NCBI GenBank assembly: GCA_031549965.1
Contig: JAVBPB010000094.1
Span: 1 to 55,284, forward strand
Reading direction: 5' to 3'
Source: JAVBPB01 sp031549965
Lineage (GTDB): Bacteria; Bacillota; Clostridia; Lachnospirales; Lachnospiraceae
Length of the DNA: 55,284 nt
Both the position numbers and the translations under genes were made by a program. Under the pieces are notes generated by a model. That model was not told the origin of the DNA. It did not search any database and was given only the letters and a program-made list of their open reading frames with translations. Of this stretch, positions 25,548 through 33,573 are shown in pieces; within the stretch, counting starts at the first letter, position 1; each line of letters opens with the position of its first letter.

Positions 25548-25604
25548 CTACCATAGTAGTATATATTATGTTTCCATTCTACAACAGTAGACATTTTTTG
25601 TCAA
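25548..25604 (-). promoter_or_regulatory. Autoregulated blaI promoter with two operators
   Basis: On the minus strand TTGACA (25604-25599), 17 bases, then TAGAAT (25581-25576). The palindrome TCTACTGTTGTAGA (25591-25578) overlaps the spacer and -10 box; a second, CTACTATGGTAG (25559-25548), lies downstream. TAC/GTA half-sites like these are the BlaI/MecI operator type. Confidence 0.8.
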
Positions 25605-25663
25605 GTTGAAAAAGAGTAGTAAATCAAAGGATTCACTACTCTCTCATAATTATTTCCATAATA

Positions 25664-27109
25664 TTAATTTTTGTTATATATTTTTCTTAATAAAATTTCA
25701 ATTTCCTCTTCTGGCATTGGTTTACCTAAAAGGTATCCTTGAATTGTATCACAATTAGCAGAAATCAAATATTCAAATTGTTCATCAGTTTCTACTCCTT
25801 CAGCTACAGTATTTATACCAAGGCTATGTACAAGAGAAATCACCGAACTAGTTATTATTCCTGTAACATCATCTGTGGTAACTGCATCAATAAATGACTT
25901 GTCTATTTTTAATGTATCAATTGGAAGATTCTTAAGATAAGATAATGAAGAATAACCTGTACCAAAATCATCTAAAGATATTTTCATACCCATTTCTTTT
26001 AATCCTCTAATCATTAAATAAGCTCTATTAAAATCATCAATAAATACACTTTCTGTAATTTCAAGCTCAATTAGACTTGTATCAATATCATAGGCTTTTA
26101 TTAATTCAACAATTTCATCTAAAAAATCTATTTTTCTAAGCTGTATTGTAGATATATTAATGGAAATAATACCTTTAAAGCCAAAATCTGTTTGCCACTT
26201 TTTACATGTTAAGAACGCTTGACGAAGAACCCATGCTCCTATTTCATTAATCATACTGCTATTTTCTGCAACGGGAATAAATTCTGCTGGACTAACCATT
26301 CCAAGCACATCATCATGCCATCTTACAAGAGCTTCCACACCTCTTAATTGTTTAGATTTTGCATTATACTGAGGCTGATAATATAATTTAAAACATTTAT
26401 CCATGTCTGTTTTTCTAAGTCTGTTTTCAATTGTTACTCTTCTTAGAAAATCAACATGCATACTTAAATCAAAACGCATAATGGAATCCTTTAAATTATG
26501 CTTTACAAACTGCATAGCTGTATCAGCATTCTTAAGTAGTTCATGAATATCATTAGCATCAGTTGGAAATTCTGCTAAGCCAATGTTAGCTCTCGTGTTT
26601 ACCATTGTATCTTTTAAATTTATTGGTTCTTTTATATGATTAGAAATTGTAGTACACATTTTCAATACATCATTAATATCTTTATATCCGCTAAAAACTA
26701 TGGCAAATTGATTTCCACTAAATCGGGCAATCTTTAATACATCTGATTCATATTCCTTTAATAATGTAGCAATTATTCTAAGTAGTTCATCACCCAAGGC
26801 ATGTCCTAAACCATCGTTTAAACGTGTTAAATCATCAATTCCAAAAAAAGCTACACTAACTAATGAACCGTATTCAATAGCTTTGCTTATTTCATATTCT
26901 AAGATGTCATATAATTTATATCTATTAGGTAGATTAGTAAGAAGATCATAGTATGCCATATTTTGAAGTTTTATTTCTTGTTCTTTTATTTTTGTAATAT
27001 TAGAAAAACAGGCAAATCTTTCTTTTATTTCACCATCTTGTCCATAATTATGACTAAATTTAGCTTTAAGCCATGTGTAATCATCTTTTAATTTAAATTC
27101 ACATTCCAT
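25664..27109 (-). CDS. GGDEF-EAL part of a split c-di-GMP signalling protein
   Basis: The 481-residue frame has the end of a PAS domain (WLKAKFSHNYGQDGEIKERF), a GGDEF domain (about 55-205) and an EAL domain (about 220-475). The cyclase active-site motif is degenerate (SGNQF at about 135 in place of GGDEF), so no cyclase activity is expected. The phosphodiesterase motifs are intact: GVEALVRW, EITESVFIDD, DDFGTGYSSL, DTLKIDKSF and AEGVET. It would hydrolyse c-di-GMP. The ATG has no ribosome site, and the PAS frame of the upstream gene continues into it after a one-base shift at an A8 run. Thus it is probably the rear half of one PAS-PAS-GGDEF-EAL protein. Confidence 0.85.
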   Translation of the reverse strand: MECEFKLKDDYTWLKAKFSHNYGQDGEIKERFACFSNITKIKEQEIKLQNMAYYDLLTNLPNRYKLYDILEYEISKAIEYGSLVSVAFFGIDDLTRLNDGLGHALGDELLRIIATLLKEYESDVLKIARFSGNQFAIVFSGYKDINDVLKMCTTISNHIKEPINLKDTMVNTRANIGLAEFPTDANDIHELLKNADTAMQFVKHNLKDSIMRFDLSMHVDFLRRVTIENRLRKTDMDKCFKLYYQPQYNAKSKQLRGVEALVRWHDDVLGMVSPAEFIPVAENSSMINEIGAWVLRQAFLTCKKWQTDFGFKGIISINISTIQLRKIDFLDEIVELIKAYDIDTSLIELEITESVFIDDFNRAYLMIRGLKEMGMKISLDDFGTGYSSLSYLKNLPIDTLKIDKSFIDAVTTDDVTGIITSSVISLVHSLGINTVAEGVETDEQFEYLISANCDTIQGYLLGKPMPEEEIEILLRKIYNKN

Positions 27110-27804
27110 GAATCTCTTTTTTTTAGTCTATCTAGTTTAAAATTATTCATTAAAATAGGAACAAAATCAGGATGAAGAGTCCCATATAATTTTTCTTTGT
27201 CAAGAACATCATCACCGTATAATTTGAAAATTTTAGTCCATTCATCTGAAACAAAATAAGTTCCATTTTCAAAATTAGCATAGTAAAATCCATCATTAGA
27301 TAAATGAGCAATATTATTATAAATTTCTTCTTTAACTTTTAAACTATTTTTTGTTTCACGAAGTAATTCAAACTGCACCCTAAGTTCTTCTTCAACTGCT
27401 GTAACTTCTTCATATAAGGCACTAATTTCCAAATTTTGATTTTCTTGTTCTGTAATATCATTCAATATTATTGCATAGACATTTTGTTCTTTTAATTTAA
27501 TAGCGTTTACTTTGAAATGCTTTTCAACATCATTAACTTTAATGTTAACCTGTTCTTCTAAACTACTATTAATTGCTATATCTATTATTTCTATAATATC
27601 TCTATTACATTCACTAAAATTACATACTGAAATCAATTTACCAAAACTATTATCAGCACTTACACCAAAAATTTTACTAAATGAATTATTAAAGTAATAA
27701 ATTTCATAGTCATTTGGATGGTTTGTTTGATCAGCTTTAATGCATAATAAAGCATTAAAAGAATATTCAACAATCTTTTCAAATAGATTTATATTCTTAT
27801 ACAT
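27088..27804 (-). CDS. PAS-PAS part of the same split signalling protein
   Basis: The 238-residue frame holds a PAS domain at about 10-120 (EYSFNALLCIKAD, YYFNNSFSKIFGVSA, AIILNDITEQE), a coiled-coil linker rich in Glu (about 120-165) and the first half of a second PAS domain (LSNDGFYYANFENGTYFVSDEW). It ends abruptly at 27088 in the middle of that domain; the missing half is found at the start of the next frame. AAAGGAG precedes its ATG. The break falls at eight As (27117-27124); adding one A restores a continuous protein of about 720 residues. Confidence 0.82.
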   Translation of the reverse strand: MYKNINLFEKIVEYSFNALLCIKADQTNHPNDYEIYYFNNSFSKIFGVSADNSFGKLISVCNFSECNRDIIEIIDIAINSSLEEQVNIKVNDVEKHFKVNAIKLKEQNVYAIILNDITEQENQNLEISALYEEVTAVEEELRVQFELLRETKNSLKVKEEIYNNIAHLSNDGFYYANFENGTYFVSDEWTKIFKLYGDDVLDKEKLYGTLHPDFVPILMNNFKLDRLKKRDSWNVNLN

Positions 27805-27930
27805 TTCAAAACTCCTTTTGGATATTATAGTTTTATTATTGTATTATATTATAACAAATTATCCCATGAATGGCTAGTAATTTATTAATAAATTTTCCCC
27901 AAAAAAAATATATTTTTTGTAGCAATATTT

Positions 27931-28851
27931 TCATTTATTTCTTAATTTTTCTTCCAACTCTAAAAAATAATTTGGAATTGGTGCTTCAAATTCAACATAT
28001 GAATTACTACTTGGATGAATAAATCCTAAAACTCGGGCATGTAAGGTTTGACCTTCTAAATTAAAATCATCCTTTTTAATTCCATAAACATTATCACCAA
28101 TTATAGGATGATTAATACTTGCCATATGAACTCTTATTTGATGAGTTCTTCCTGTTTCAAGCATACATTCAATATGAGCATATTTATTAGAAAACTGTTC
28201 AATCACTTTATAATGAGTAATTGCATTTTTACCATTTTTATAGTTTATTGACATTTTTTTTCTGTCAATATTATGTCTGCCAATTGGTGCATCTACAGTG
28301 CCATTCATATCTTTAAATCCATTATAAACCAAAGCATTATACTTTCTTGTAATTGAATGAACTTTTAGTTGGTCGGCTAATGCCTGATGAGAATGATTAT
28401 TTTTACATACAACTATTGCACCAGTGGTATTCATATCTATTCTATGGACAATCCCTGGTCTTAGTATTCCATTTATACTTGAAAGATTATCCTTACAATG
28501 ATACATAAGGGCATTTACCAGAGTTCCTGATAAATGCCCAAATGAAGGATGTACAACCAAACCCTTAGGCTTATTTATTATAATTATATCTTCGTCTTCA
28601 AAAATTATATCTAATTGTATATTTTCTGGTTCAACTAAAAGAATTTCAGGTTCTGGAAAGTTTATATCAATTGTATCTTTATTAACTAATCTATATCCGC
28701 TTTTTACTATTTTATTATTCACCAAAATATTACCGTCTAAAATAAGTTTTTGTATAAAAGTTCTTGAAAGTTCGTTGTATGCTATAGATAAATATTTATC
28801 TAAACGCATTCCATTGTACTCAGAGCTTACAATAATACTATCTTTCTCCAT
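27931..28851 (-). CDS. rluD: RluD-family 23S rRNA pseudouridine synthase
   Basis: The enzyme isomerises uridines in RNA. An S4 domain (about 15-75, GMRLDKYLSIAYNELSRTFIQ in part) precedes the catalytic domain, whose essential Asp is in HRIDMNTTGAIVV. GRTHQIRVHM and PKGLVVHPS are further family motifs. The start ATG at 28851 follows GAGG and overlaps the end of lspA by 14 bases, so translation is coupled. Homologues next to lspA (YlyB in Bacillus) act on 23S rRNA, although the exact site is unproven. Confidence 0.93.
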   Translation of the reverse strand: MEKDSIIVSSEYNGMRLDKYLSIAYNELSRTFIQKLILDGNILVNNKIVKSGYRLVNKDTIDINFPEPEILLVEPENIQLDIIFEDEDIIIINKPKGLVVHPSFGHLSGTLVNALMYHCKDNLSSINGILRPGIVHRIDMNTTGAIVVCKNNHSHQALADQLKVHSITRKYNALVYNGFKDMNGTVDAPIGRHNIDRKKMSINYKNGKNAITHYKVIEQFSNKYAHIECMLETGRTHQIRVHMASINHPIIGDNVYGIKKDDFNLEGQTLHARVLGFIHPSSNSYVEFEAPIPNYFLELEEKLRNK

Positions 28852-29371
28852 CAGAATCCTCATTTAAATTATTTTCTTTTGTTTTAAATTTTTTACTAAT
28901 AAAGTCAAAATCCTCATCCTTATAATAAAAAATAAATAATACAATTATTATAACAGACGAAACAGTAACGTAACAATCGGCAACATTAAATACCGGAAAA
29001 TCTATTAGTTCGAAATACAAAAAATCCACAACAAAATGTCTGAATAATCTATCAATAAAATTACCAATTGCACCTGCAAATACGAAAACAGCCAATAACT
29101 TTAGAGGCTTCATTTTTTTATTATCAGGCATAATAAAATATAAATATATTAAAAACACTAATACTAAAGAAGTTATAATTGTAAATATTATTGTTTTATT
29201 TTGAAATAGACCAAATGCAGCTCCTCTATTTTCAAGATAATACAACTTAAAAACACTTGGTATAATATTAATGCCATCATTACCTTTTAATTCTGTTAAA
29301 GCAATATATTTAGTAATTTGATCTATGACAATTAAAATTATTACAAATAAAAAATCTCTAAGTTTTTTCAT
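28838..29371 (-). CDS. lspA: Lipoprotein signal peptidase
   Basis: LspA removes the signal peptide of diacylglyceryl-prolipoproteins at the membrane. The 177-residue protein has four membrane spans and the two catalytic Asp motifs, GNFIDRLFRHFVVDF and FNVADCYVTVSS, plus ENRGAAFGLFQ. A C-terminal polar tail of about 30 residues is longer than usual. There is no good ribosome site, so it may rely on readthrough from aroB 24 bases upstream. Substrates in this window include the lipoproteins at 36002-36970 and 53318-54943. Confidence 0.95.
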   Translation of the reverse strand: MKKLRDFLFVIILIVIDQITKYIALTELKGNDGINIIPSVFKLYYLENRGAAFGLFQNKTIIFTIITSLVLVFLIYLYFIMPDNKKMKPLKLLAVFVFAGAIGNFIDRLFRHFVVDFLYFELIDFPVFNVADCYVTVSSVIIIVLFIFYYKDEDFDFISKKFKTKENNLNEDSDGER

Positions 29372-29395
29372 TATAAAAATTACAAGTAATCAGAA

Positions 29396-30481
29396 TTAGC
29401 TACAGTTCTTAATAGCGTTAAGCATTTCTTCATCTGTCAGATCCTTTACGATTACTGCCTTTCCTATTTCTTTTAATAATATGAATTTAATCTTTCCTGA
29501 ATCCATTTTTTTATCATTTTTTGTTGCTTCAATTATATCCTCATAAAGTAAACAAGTTATTTTAACAGGCAAATTAAATTCATTAATTAATTTATATATG
29601 CCTTCATATTCTTCCATGGTTATGTATCCACGATTTTGAGAAATAAAAGAAGCCATTACCATTCCTGCAGCAACACATTCTCCATGGAGTAATTTAAAAT
29701 CCATCAACTTTTCAATAGCATGTCCTAATGTATGACCAAAGTTAAGAAAAGCTCTGATGCCTTCTTCATAGGGATCTTTTTCTACCACATTTTGTTTTAT
29801 CAAACAGCTTCGATAAATCATTTCCTTTAATACTTCTATATTTCGATTTTTAATTTCTAAAACATTATCAGAAATCCAATTAAAATATTCTCTGTCACAA
29901 ATTAACCCATGTTTAATAATTTCAGCTAAACCAGAATAATACTCTCTGTCATTTAGGCTGTTAAGGGTTGAAAGATTCATATACACAAGCTTTGGTTGAT
30001 AAAATGCTCCAACCATATTTTTATAATTCTTAAAATCAACACCCGTTTTTCCACCAATGCTACTATCTACCTGAGACAATAAGGAGGTAGGAATTTGAAT
30101 AAATGAAATTCCTCTTAGATAAGTTGCAGCACAAAATCCTGTCAGATCTCCTACAACACCTCCTCCAAGTGCGATTAAATAATCATTTCTGTCAAACTTT
30201 GAAATAATTAATTGTTCATATAATTCATTAACTATATCTAGATTCTTGCTTTCTTCTCCAGCAGTAAACACATAGCTAATTACACATGGAGATAGTTTAT
30301 TTAATATATCTTTAATCATACTAAGATAATATTGGCTTACATTGGTATCAGAAACAATACACATCTTTTTTTCAAATACACCTATTTTCTTTAATTCCTC
30401 AGCTAAATAATCAAAAGAGTTATAAAAACATATATCATATATAGGCTCTAAATTATTGTGCAGTGTAATTTTATTATACAT
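29396..30481 (-). CDS. aroB: 3-dehydroquinate synthase
   Basis: AroB makes 3-dehydroquinate from DAHP, the second step of the shikimate pathway, using NAD and a divalent metal. The 361-residue protein has ALGGGVVGDLTGFCAATYLRG, PTSLLSQVDSSIGGKTGVD and LNFGHTLGHAIE, covering cofactor and zinc-binding residues (quoted in parts). AGGAGACC precedes the ATG. Its position between divIVA and lspA, with no other aro gene nearby, is a local arrangement; it is probably cotranscribed with the division genes. Confidence 0.95.
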   Translation of the reverse strand: MYNKITLHNNLEPIYDICFYNSFDYLAEELKKIGVFEKKMCIVSDTNVSQYYLSMIKDILNKLSPCVISYVFTAGEESKNLDIVNELYEQLIISKFDRNDYLIALGGGVVGDLTGFCAATYLRGISFIQIPTSLLSQVDSSIGGKTGVDFKNYKNMVGAFYQPKLVYMNLSTLNSLNDREYYSGLAEIIKHGLICDREYFNWISDNVLEIKNRNIEVLKEMIYRSCLIKQNVVEKDPYEEGIRAFLNFGHTLGHAIEKLMDFKLLHGECVAAGMVMASFISQNRGYITMEEYEGIYKLINEFNLPVKITCLLYEDIIEATKNDKKMDSGKIKFILLKEIGKAVIVKDLTDEEMLNAIKNCS

Positions 30482-30502
30482 TGATAGGTCTCCTGACTAT
30501 TT

Positions 30503-31201
30503 TTATCCATATAATTCAGCTTCATCAGCTAAAACTAATGCCAATATTTCTTCCTCAGTTAGCCTTGGAATATTTGGATCATTTTCATCTATATTTTTTT
30601 TGTTATTATCATTGTTAACTATTTTATTAATTTTCTCATTATCTATTCGTTTGGTGGCATCATCAGTGTAATTACTTTCTTCGGTAGAATTATATTGATT
30701 ATTAAGCTCATTAGCTTTTGCAAAACCAGAATTAAATACATCCAAATTGGCCATATTTAAATTAAATCCATTACTATTTAATATTTCTAATTGTGCCATA
30801 GCCATTTTTTTGAACTGAGCCTTATATATATCATATTGTCTTATTACAGAAAGCGTTTGAGCGTGGAGATTCTCTAGTTCGTGTCTGGCATCAGCAACTA
30901 TCATCTTTGCCTTACTTCTGGCTTCCTGCTCAATATTTTTTGCTTCTTCCTTAGCTGATTCTTTAGTTTCTTCTGCAACCTTTTCAGCTAGTACTAATGC
31001 TTTTTGTAATGTTTTTTCAATAGTCTTATAATATTGTATACCTTCGTTAATAACATTTAACTTATCAGTTAATTCTATATTTTCTTTATATAGTTTTTCA
31101 AAATCAACAAGAATGTCTGCAAGAAACATATCTACTTCTTTTTTATCATACCCAAGTCCGGCTTTAAATACTTTTGATTGTATTTCTATTGGTGTAATCA
31201 T
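30503..31201 (-). CDS. divIVA: DivIVA-domain cell division protein
   Basis: The 232-residue protein starts with the DivIVA lipid-binding head (MITPIEIQSKVFKAGLGYDKKEVDMFL, residues 1-25, quoted in two runs here: ITPIEIQSKVF and GYDKKEVDMFL) followed by a long coiled coil (about 30-150) and a low-complexity Asn/Asp-rich C-terminus. DivIVA proteins sense negative membrane curvature at septa and poles and recruit partners. It is the standard end of the yggS-sepF-yggT-ylmH-divIVA series. GGAGGAAGAG precedes the start. Confidence 0.93.
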   Translation of the reverse strand: MITPIEIQSKVFKAGLGYDKKEVDMFLADILVDFEKLYKENIELTDKLNVINEGIQYYKTIEKTLQKALVLAEKVAEETKESAKEEAKNIEQEARSKAKMIVADARHELENLHAQTLSVIRQYDIYKAQFKKMAMAQLEILNSNGFNLNMANLDVFNSGFAKANELNNQYNSTEESNYTDDATKRIDNEKINKIVNNDNNKKNIDENDPNIPRLTEEEILALVLADEAELYG

Positions 31202-31228
31202 TATCTCTTCCTCCTTAAACCTATTATG

Positions 31229-31984
31229 TCAAATAAATTTATGTAATGAAATATAATATCGTCCTTTTTTTGTTTGTTTCATTGTGCTTTCATAAGTAAA
31301 TTTACCATGCCCTCTAACTGAAATTATATCTTTTTCTTTAAGGAAATAACTATTATTAATTGTTAATTTACTATTAACAAAAACTTTTCCTCCTTCAATT
31401 AAGCCAGTTACTTTACTTCTTGAGGTTTGAAATGCTAGTGCTATTACGCTGTCAAGCCTTATTGATGAAACGGTACCTGTAATTAACTTAAATTTAGGAG
31501 TATAATTAACATCAAAGTCATTAATCTTACTTAATTTAATATTGGTATGTTTAACCTTTTCTAAATTATTAATAATATATTCCGAAATATTAGAATGGCA
31601 AAAAACATATCCAACATTTTCTTCAATAAGTATATCACCAATTTTAGAACGTTCTATTCCTAAATTTAAAATTGCCCCTAAAAAATCCCGATGATTTAAT
31701 TCATCACTAAATTTCATATTAGATGGGGAAATTTTTAGACAAACAATAGGAGGTCCTTTATCAATTAAATCGTATTCGGGAAAAAATCTTATCATTTTTC
31801 TTTCACAAGTTTCATACCCTCCTACTATTTCATAGTTACTATTTGAAAGTTCTGATTTAGTATACTCAAATATATTTAATTCATTTAAATTTAAAAAGTC
31901 TGTATTAGTAATTATCATTTTCTTTAAAGAAGCATTTGATAACTCTTTAAACCTTTTAGATAATATTTCCTCATCTTTCGTCAA
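31229..31984 (-). CDS. ylmH: YlmH-type S4-domain RNA-binding protein
   Basis: The 251-residue protein has an N-terminal domain of the YlmH family and a C-terminal S4 RNA-binding domain (about 175-245, IRLDSVIALAFQTSRSK). YlmH is linked to translation and ribosome quality control in Firmicutes, in addition to its place beside division genes. The start is TTG at 31984 behind GGGGGCATAATC. It lies 25 bases after yggT. Confidence 0.88.
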   Translation of the reverse strand: MTKDEEILSKRFKELSNASLKKMIITNTDFLNLNELNIFEYTKSELSNSNYEIVGGYETCERKMIRFFPEYDLIDKGPPIVCLKISPSNMKFSDELNHRDFLGAILNLGIERSKIGDILIEENVGYVFCHSNISEYIINNLEKVKHTNIKLSKINDFDVNYTPKFKLITGTVSSIRLDSVIALAFQTSRSKVTGLIEGGKVFVNSKLTINNSYFLKEKDIISVRGHGKFTYESTMKQTKKGRYYISLHKFI

Positions 31985-32009
31985 GATTATGCCCCCAATT
32001 GATATATTT

Positions 32010-32267
32010 TCATTTTAGAGAAAGGGTAAACTGCTGTAAATAAGAAATTATTAAAAATGCAATTATAGGTGCAAGATCAATAACCCTTGTTTTAAAAATA
32101 GATTTTTTTAATATAAATCTAATTGGATCAAGAATTGGATCTATTATTTTTTTTGATATTTCCCTTAATTTAAGTGATATTGGTATCCAGGAAATAACAA
32201 TATAAAAAAATAAAGCTACTTCCAAAAACATTAAAAATACATATACTGCTTTAATTATTAATTGCAT
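32010..32267 (-). CDS. ylmG: YggT/YlmG family membrane protein
   Basis: This 85-residue protein has two membrane spans joined by a loop containing SWIPISLKLREISKKIIDPILDPIR (in part), the YggT signature. The role is poorly known; plastid relatives affect nucleoid and membrane distribution. It follows sepF by 15 bases and precedes ylmH, the conserved order. GGAGG ribosome site is clear. Confidence 0.92.
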   Translation of the reverse strand: MQLIIKAVYVFLMFLEVALFFYIVISWIPISLKLREISKKIIDPILDPIRFILKKSIFKTRVIDLAPIIAFLIISYLQQFTLSLK

Positions 32268-32282
32268 AATTCCTCCAAACTA

Positions 32283-32828
32283 TTAAAAATCACCATTAAT
32301 TGTTGGTACATCAAATCCACTTGCAATTATTTCTTGAAAATCACCAGAAATATCAATACTGTCTGGTGTTATAATGAAAATATAATTAGATATCTTTTGG
32401 AAATTACCTCTCATTGCATAACAGGAACCAGATACGAAATCCACAATTCTTTGTGCCATATCAACATCAATTCCCTCTAAATTAATTACAACTACTCTTC
32501 CACTTAAAAGAATATCTGTAATTTCTGTAACTTCATCATAATCTGTTGGTTTTACAATACATACTTCCATGCCCTTTGAAGTAGTTCTAGTAGAAATAGG
32601 CACTAAAGTTGGTCTGGTTTGTTTCACTGGTTTAGAGGACTTATCCTGCTTTTCCTTTTCTGGTTTAACATTTGAAATAGGTCTTGTATTAGCCATATCA
32701 TCAATGCTTTTAACAGGCTTTGAAACTTTTGGTTTTTTAACAACCAATTCCTCTTCTTCATAATCATCCTCAAAGTCACTATCGTCATTTAATTTCATAA
32801 AATTAAGTATCTTATCAAATCCACTCAT
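32283..32828 (-). CDS. sepF: Cell division protein SepF
   Basis: SepF anchors FtsZ to the membrane and bundles its filaments. The 181-residue protein has an N-terminal amphipathic helix, MSGFDKILNFMKL, an acidic linker and a C-terminal domain (about 95-181) with VCIVKPTDYDEVTEITDILL and VVVINLEGIDVDMAQRIVDFVSG motifs (in parts). Length and domain order are standard. AGGAG precedes the ATG; the gene follows yggS by 15 bases. Confidence 0.95.
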   Translation of the reverse strand: MSGFDKILNFMKLNDDSDFEDDYEEEELVVKKPKVSKPVKSIDDMANTRPISNVKPEKEKQDKSSKPVKQTRPTLVPISTRTTSKGMEVCIVKPTDYDEVTEITDILLSGRVVVINLEGIDVDMAQRIVDFVSGSCYAMRGNFQKISNYIFIITPDSIDISGDFQEIIASGFDVPTINGDF

Positions 32829-32843
32829 TGTTAATCTCCTATC

Positions 32844-33536
32844 TTAAATTCTATAATTTCTTTCACCAAAGATTCCTGTGCCAACACGTATCATAGTTGA
32901 CCCCTCTTCAATAGCTACCTCATAATCATTAGTCATGCCCATTGAAAGAATATCCATATTAACATTATCAATGTTTTTACTTTTTATGTCAACAAATAAT
33001 TGATTTAGATTTCGGAAAAATTTGCGATTATCTTCGGGATTTTCGACAAATGGGGCTATTGTCATTAGCCCTTTTATTCTAATATTGTCTAATAATGCAA
33101 TTTTTTCAATTAATTCAAATACTTCATTTTCTTCAATGCCATATTTTGTGTCTTCATTAGCAATATTAACCTGAATTAAAATATCAATTATTAAATTATT
33201 TTTTTTAGCTTCTTTGTTAATTTCTTCTGCCAGTTTAAATGAATCAACCGAATGAATTAATTTAACTTTATCTATTATATATTTTACCTTGTTGGTTTGA
33301 AGGTGACCAATTAAATGCCAGTTTACCTTATGGTTGATTTGACCATATTTTTCAACTAATTCCTGTACTTTATTTTCTCCAAATTCAAAGACATTACATT
33401 CAATTACTTCATTAATCATTTGAATAGGTTTTGTTTTACTTACTGCAATTAGTGTAACTTCGTCTATATCTCTGCCTGCTTTTTTACAAGACTTCTCAAT
33501 TTGAGTTTTAACGTATTGTAAATTTTCATAAATCAT
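32844..33536 (-). CDS. yggS: YggS/YlmE family PLP-homeostasis protein
   Basis: The 230-residue protein is the PLP-binding YggS/PROSC family, which balances free PLP without a known reaction. The PLP lysine is in AVSKTKPI, near residue 35; FGENKVQE, HLIGHLQTNK and MSMGMTNDYEVAIEEGSTMIRVGTGIFG (in parts) complete the family pattern. It heads the division cluster, right after the HlyD-like gene. GGAGGAAAATAG is the ribosome site. Confidence 0.95.
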   Translation of the reverse strand: MIYENLQYVKTQIEKSCKKAGRDIDEVTLIAVSKTKPIQMINEVIECNVFEFGENKVQELVEKYGQINHKVNWHLIGHLQTNKVKYIIDKVKLIHSVDSFKLAEEINKEAKKNNLIIDILIQVNIANEDTKYGIEENEVFELIEKIALLDNIRIKGLMTIAPFVENPEDNRKFFRNLNQLFVDIKSKNIDNVNMDILSMGMTNDYEVAIEEGSTMIRVGTGIFGERNYRI

Positions 33537-33573
33537 CTATTTTCCTCCAAACAAATATCTTAAGAATATATAT

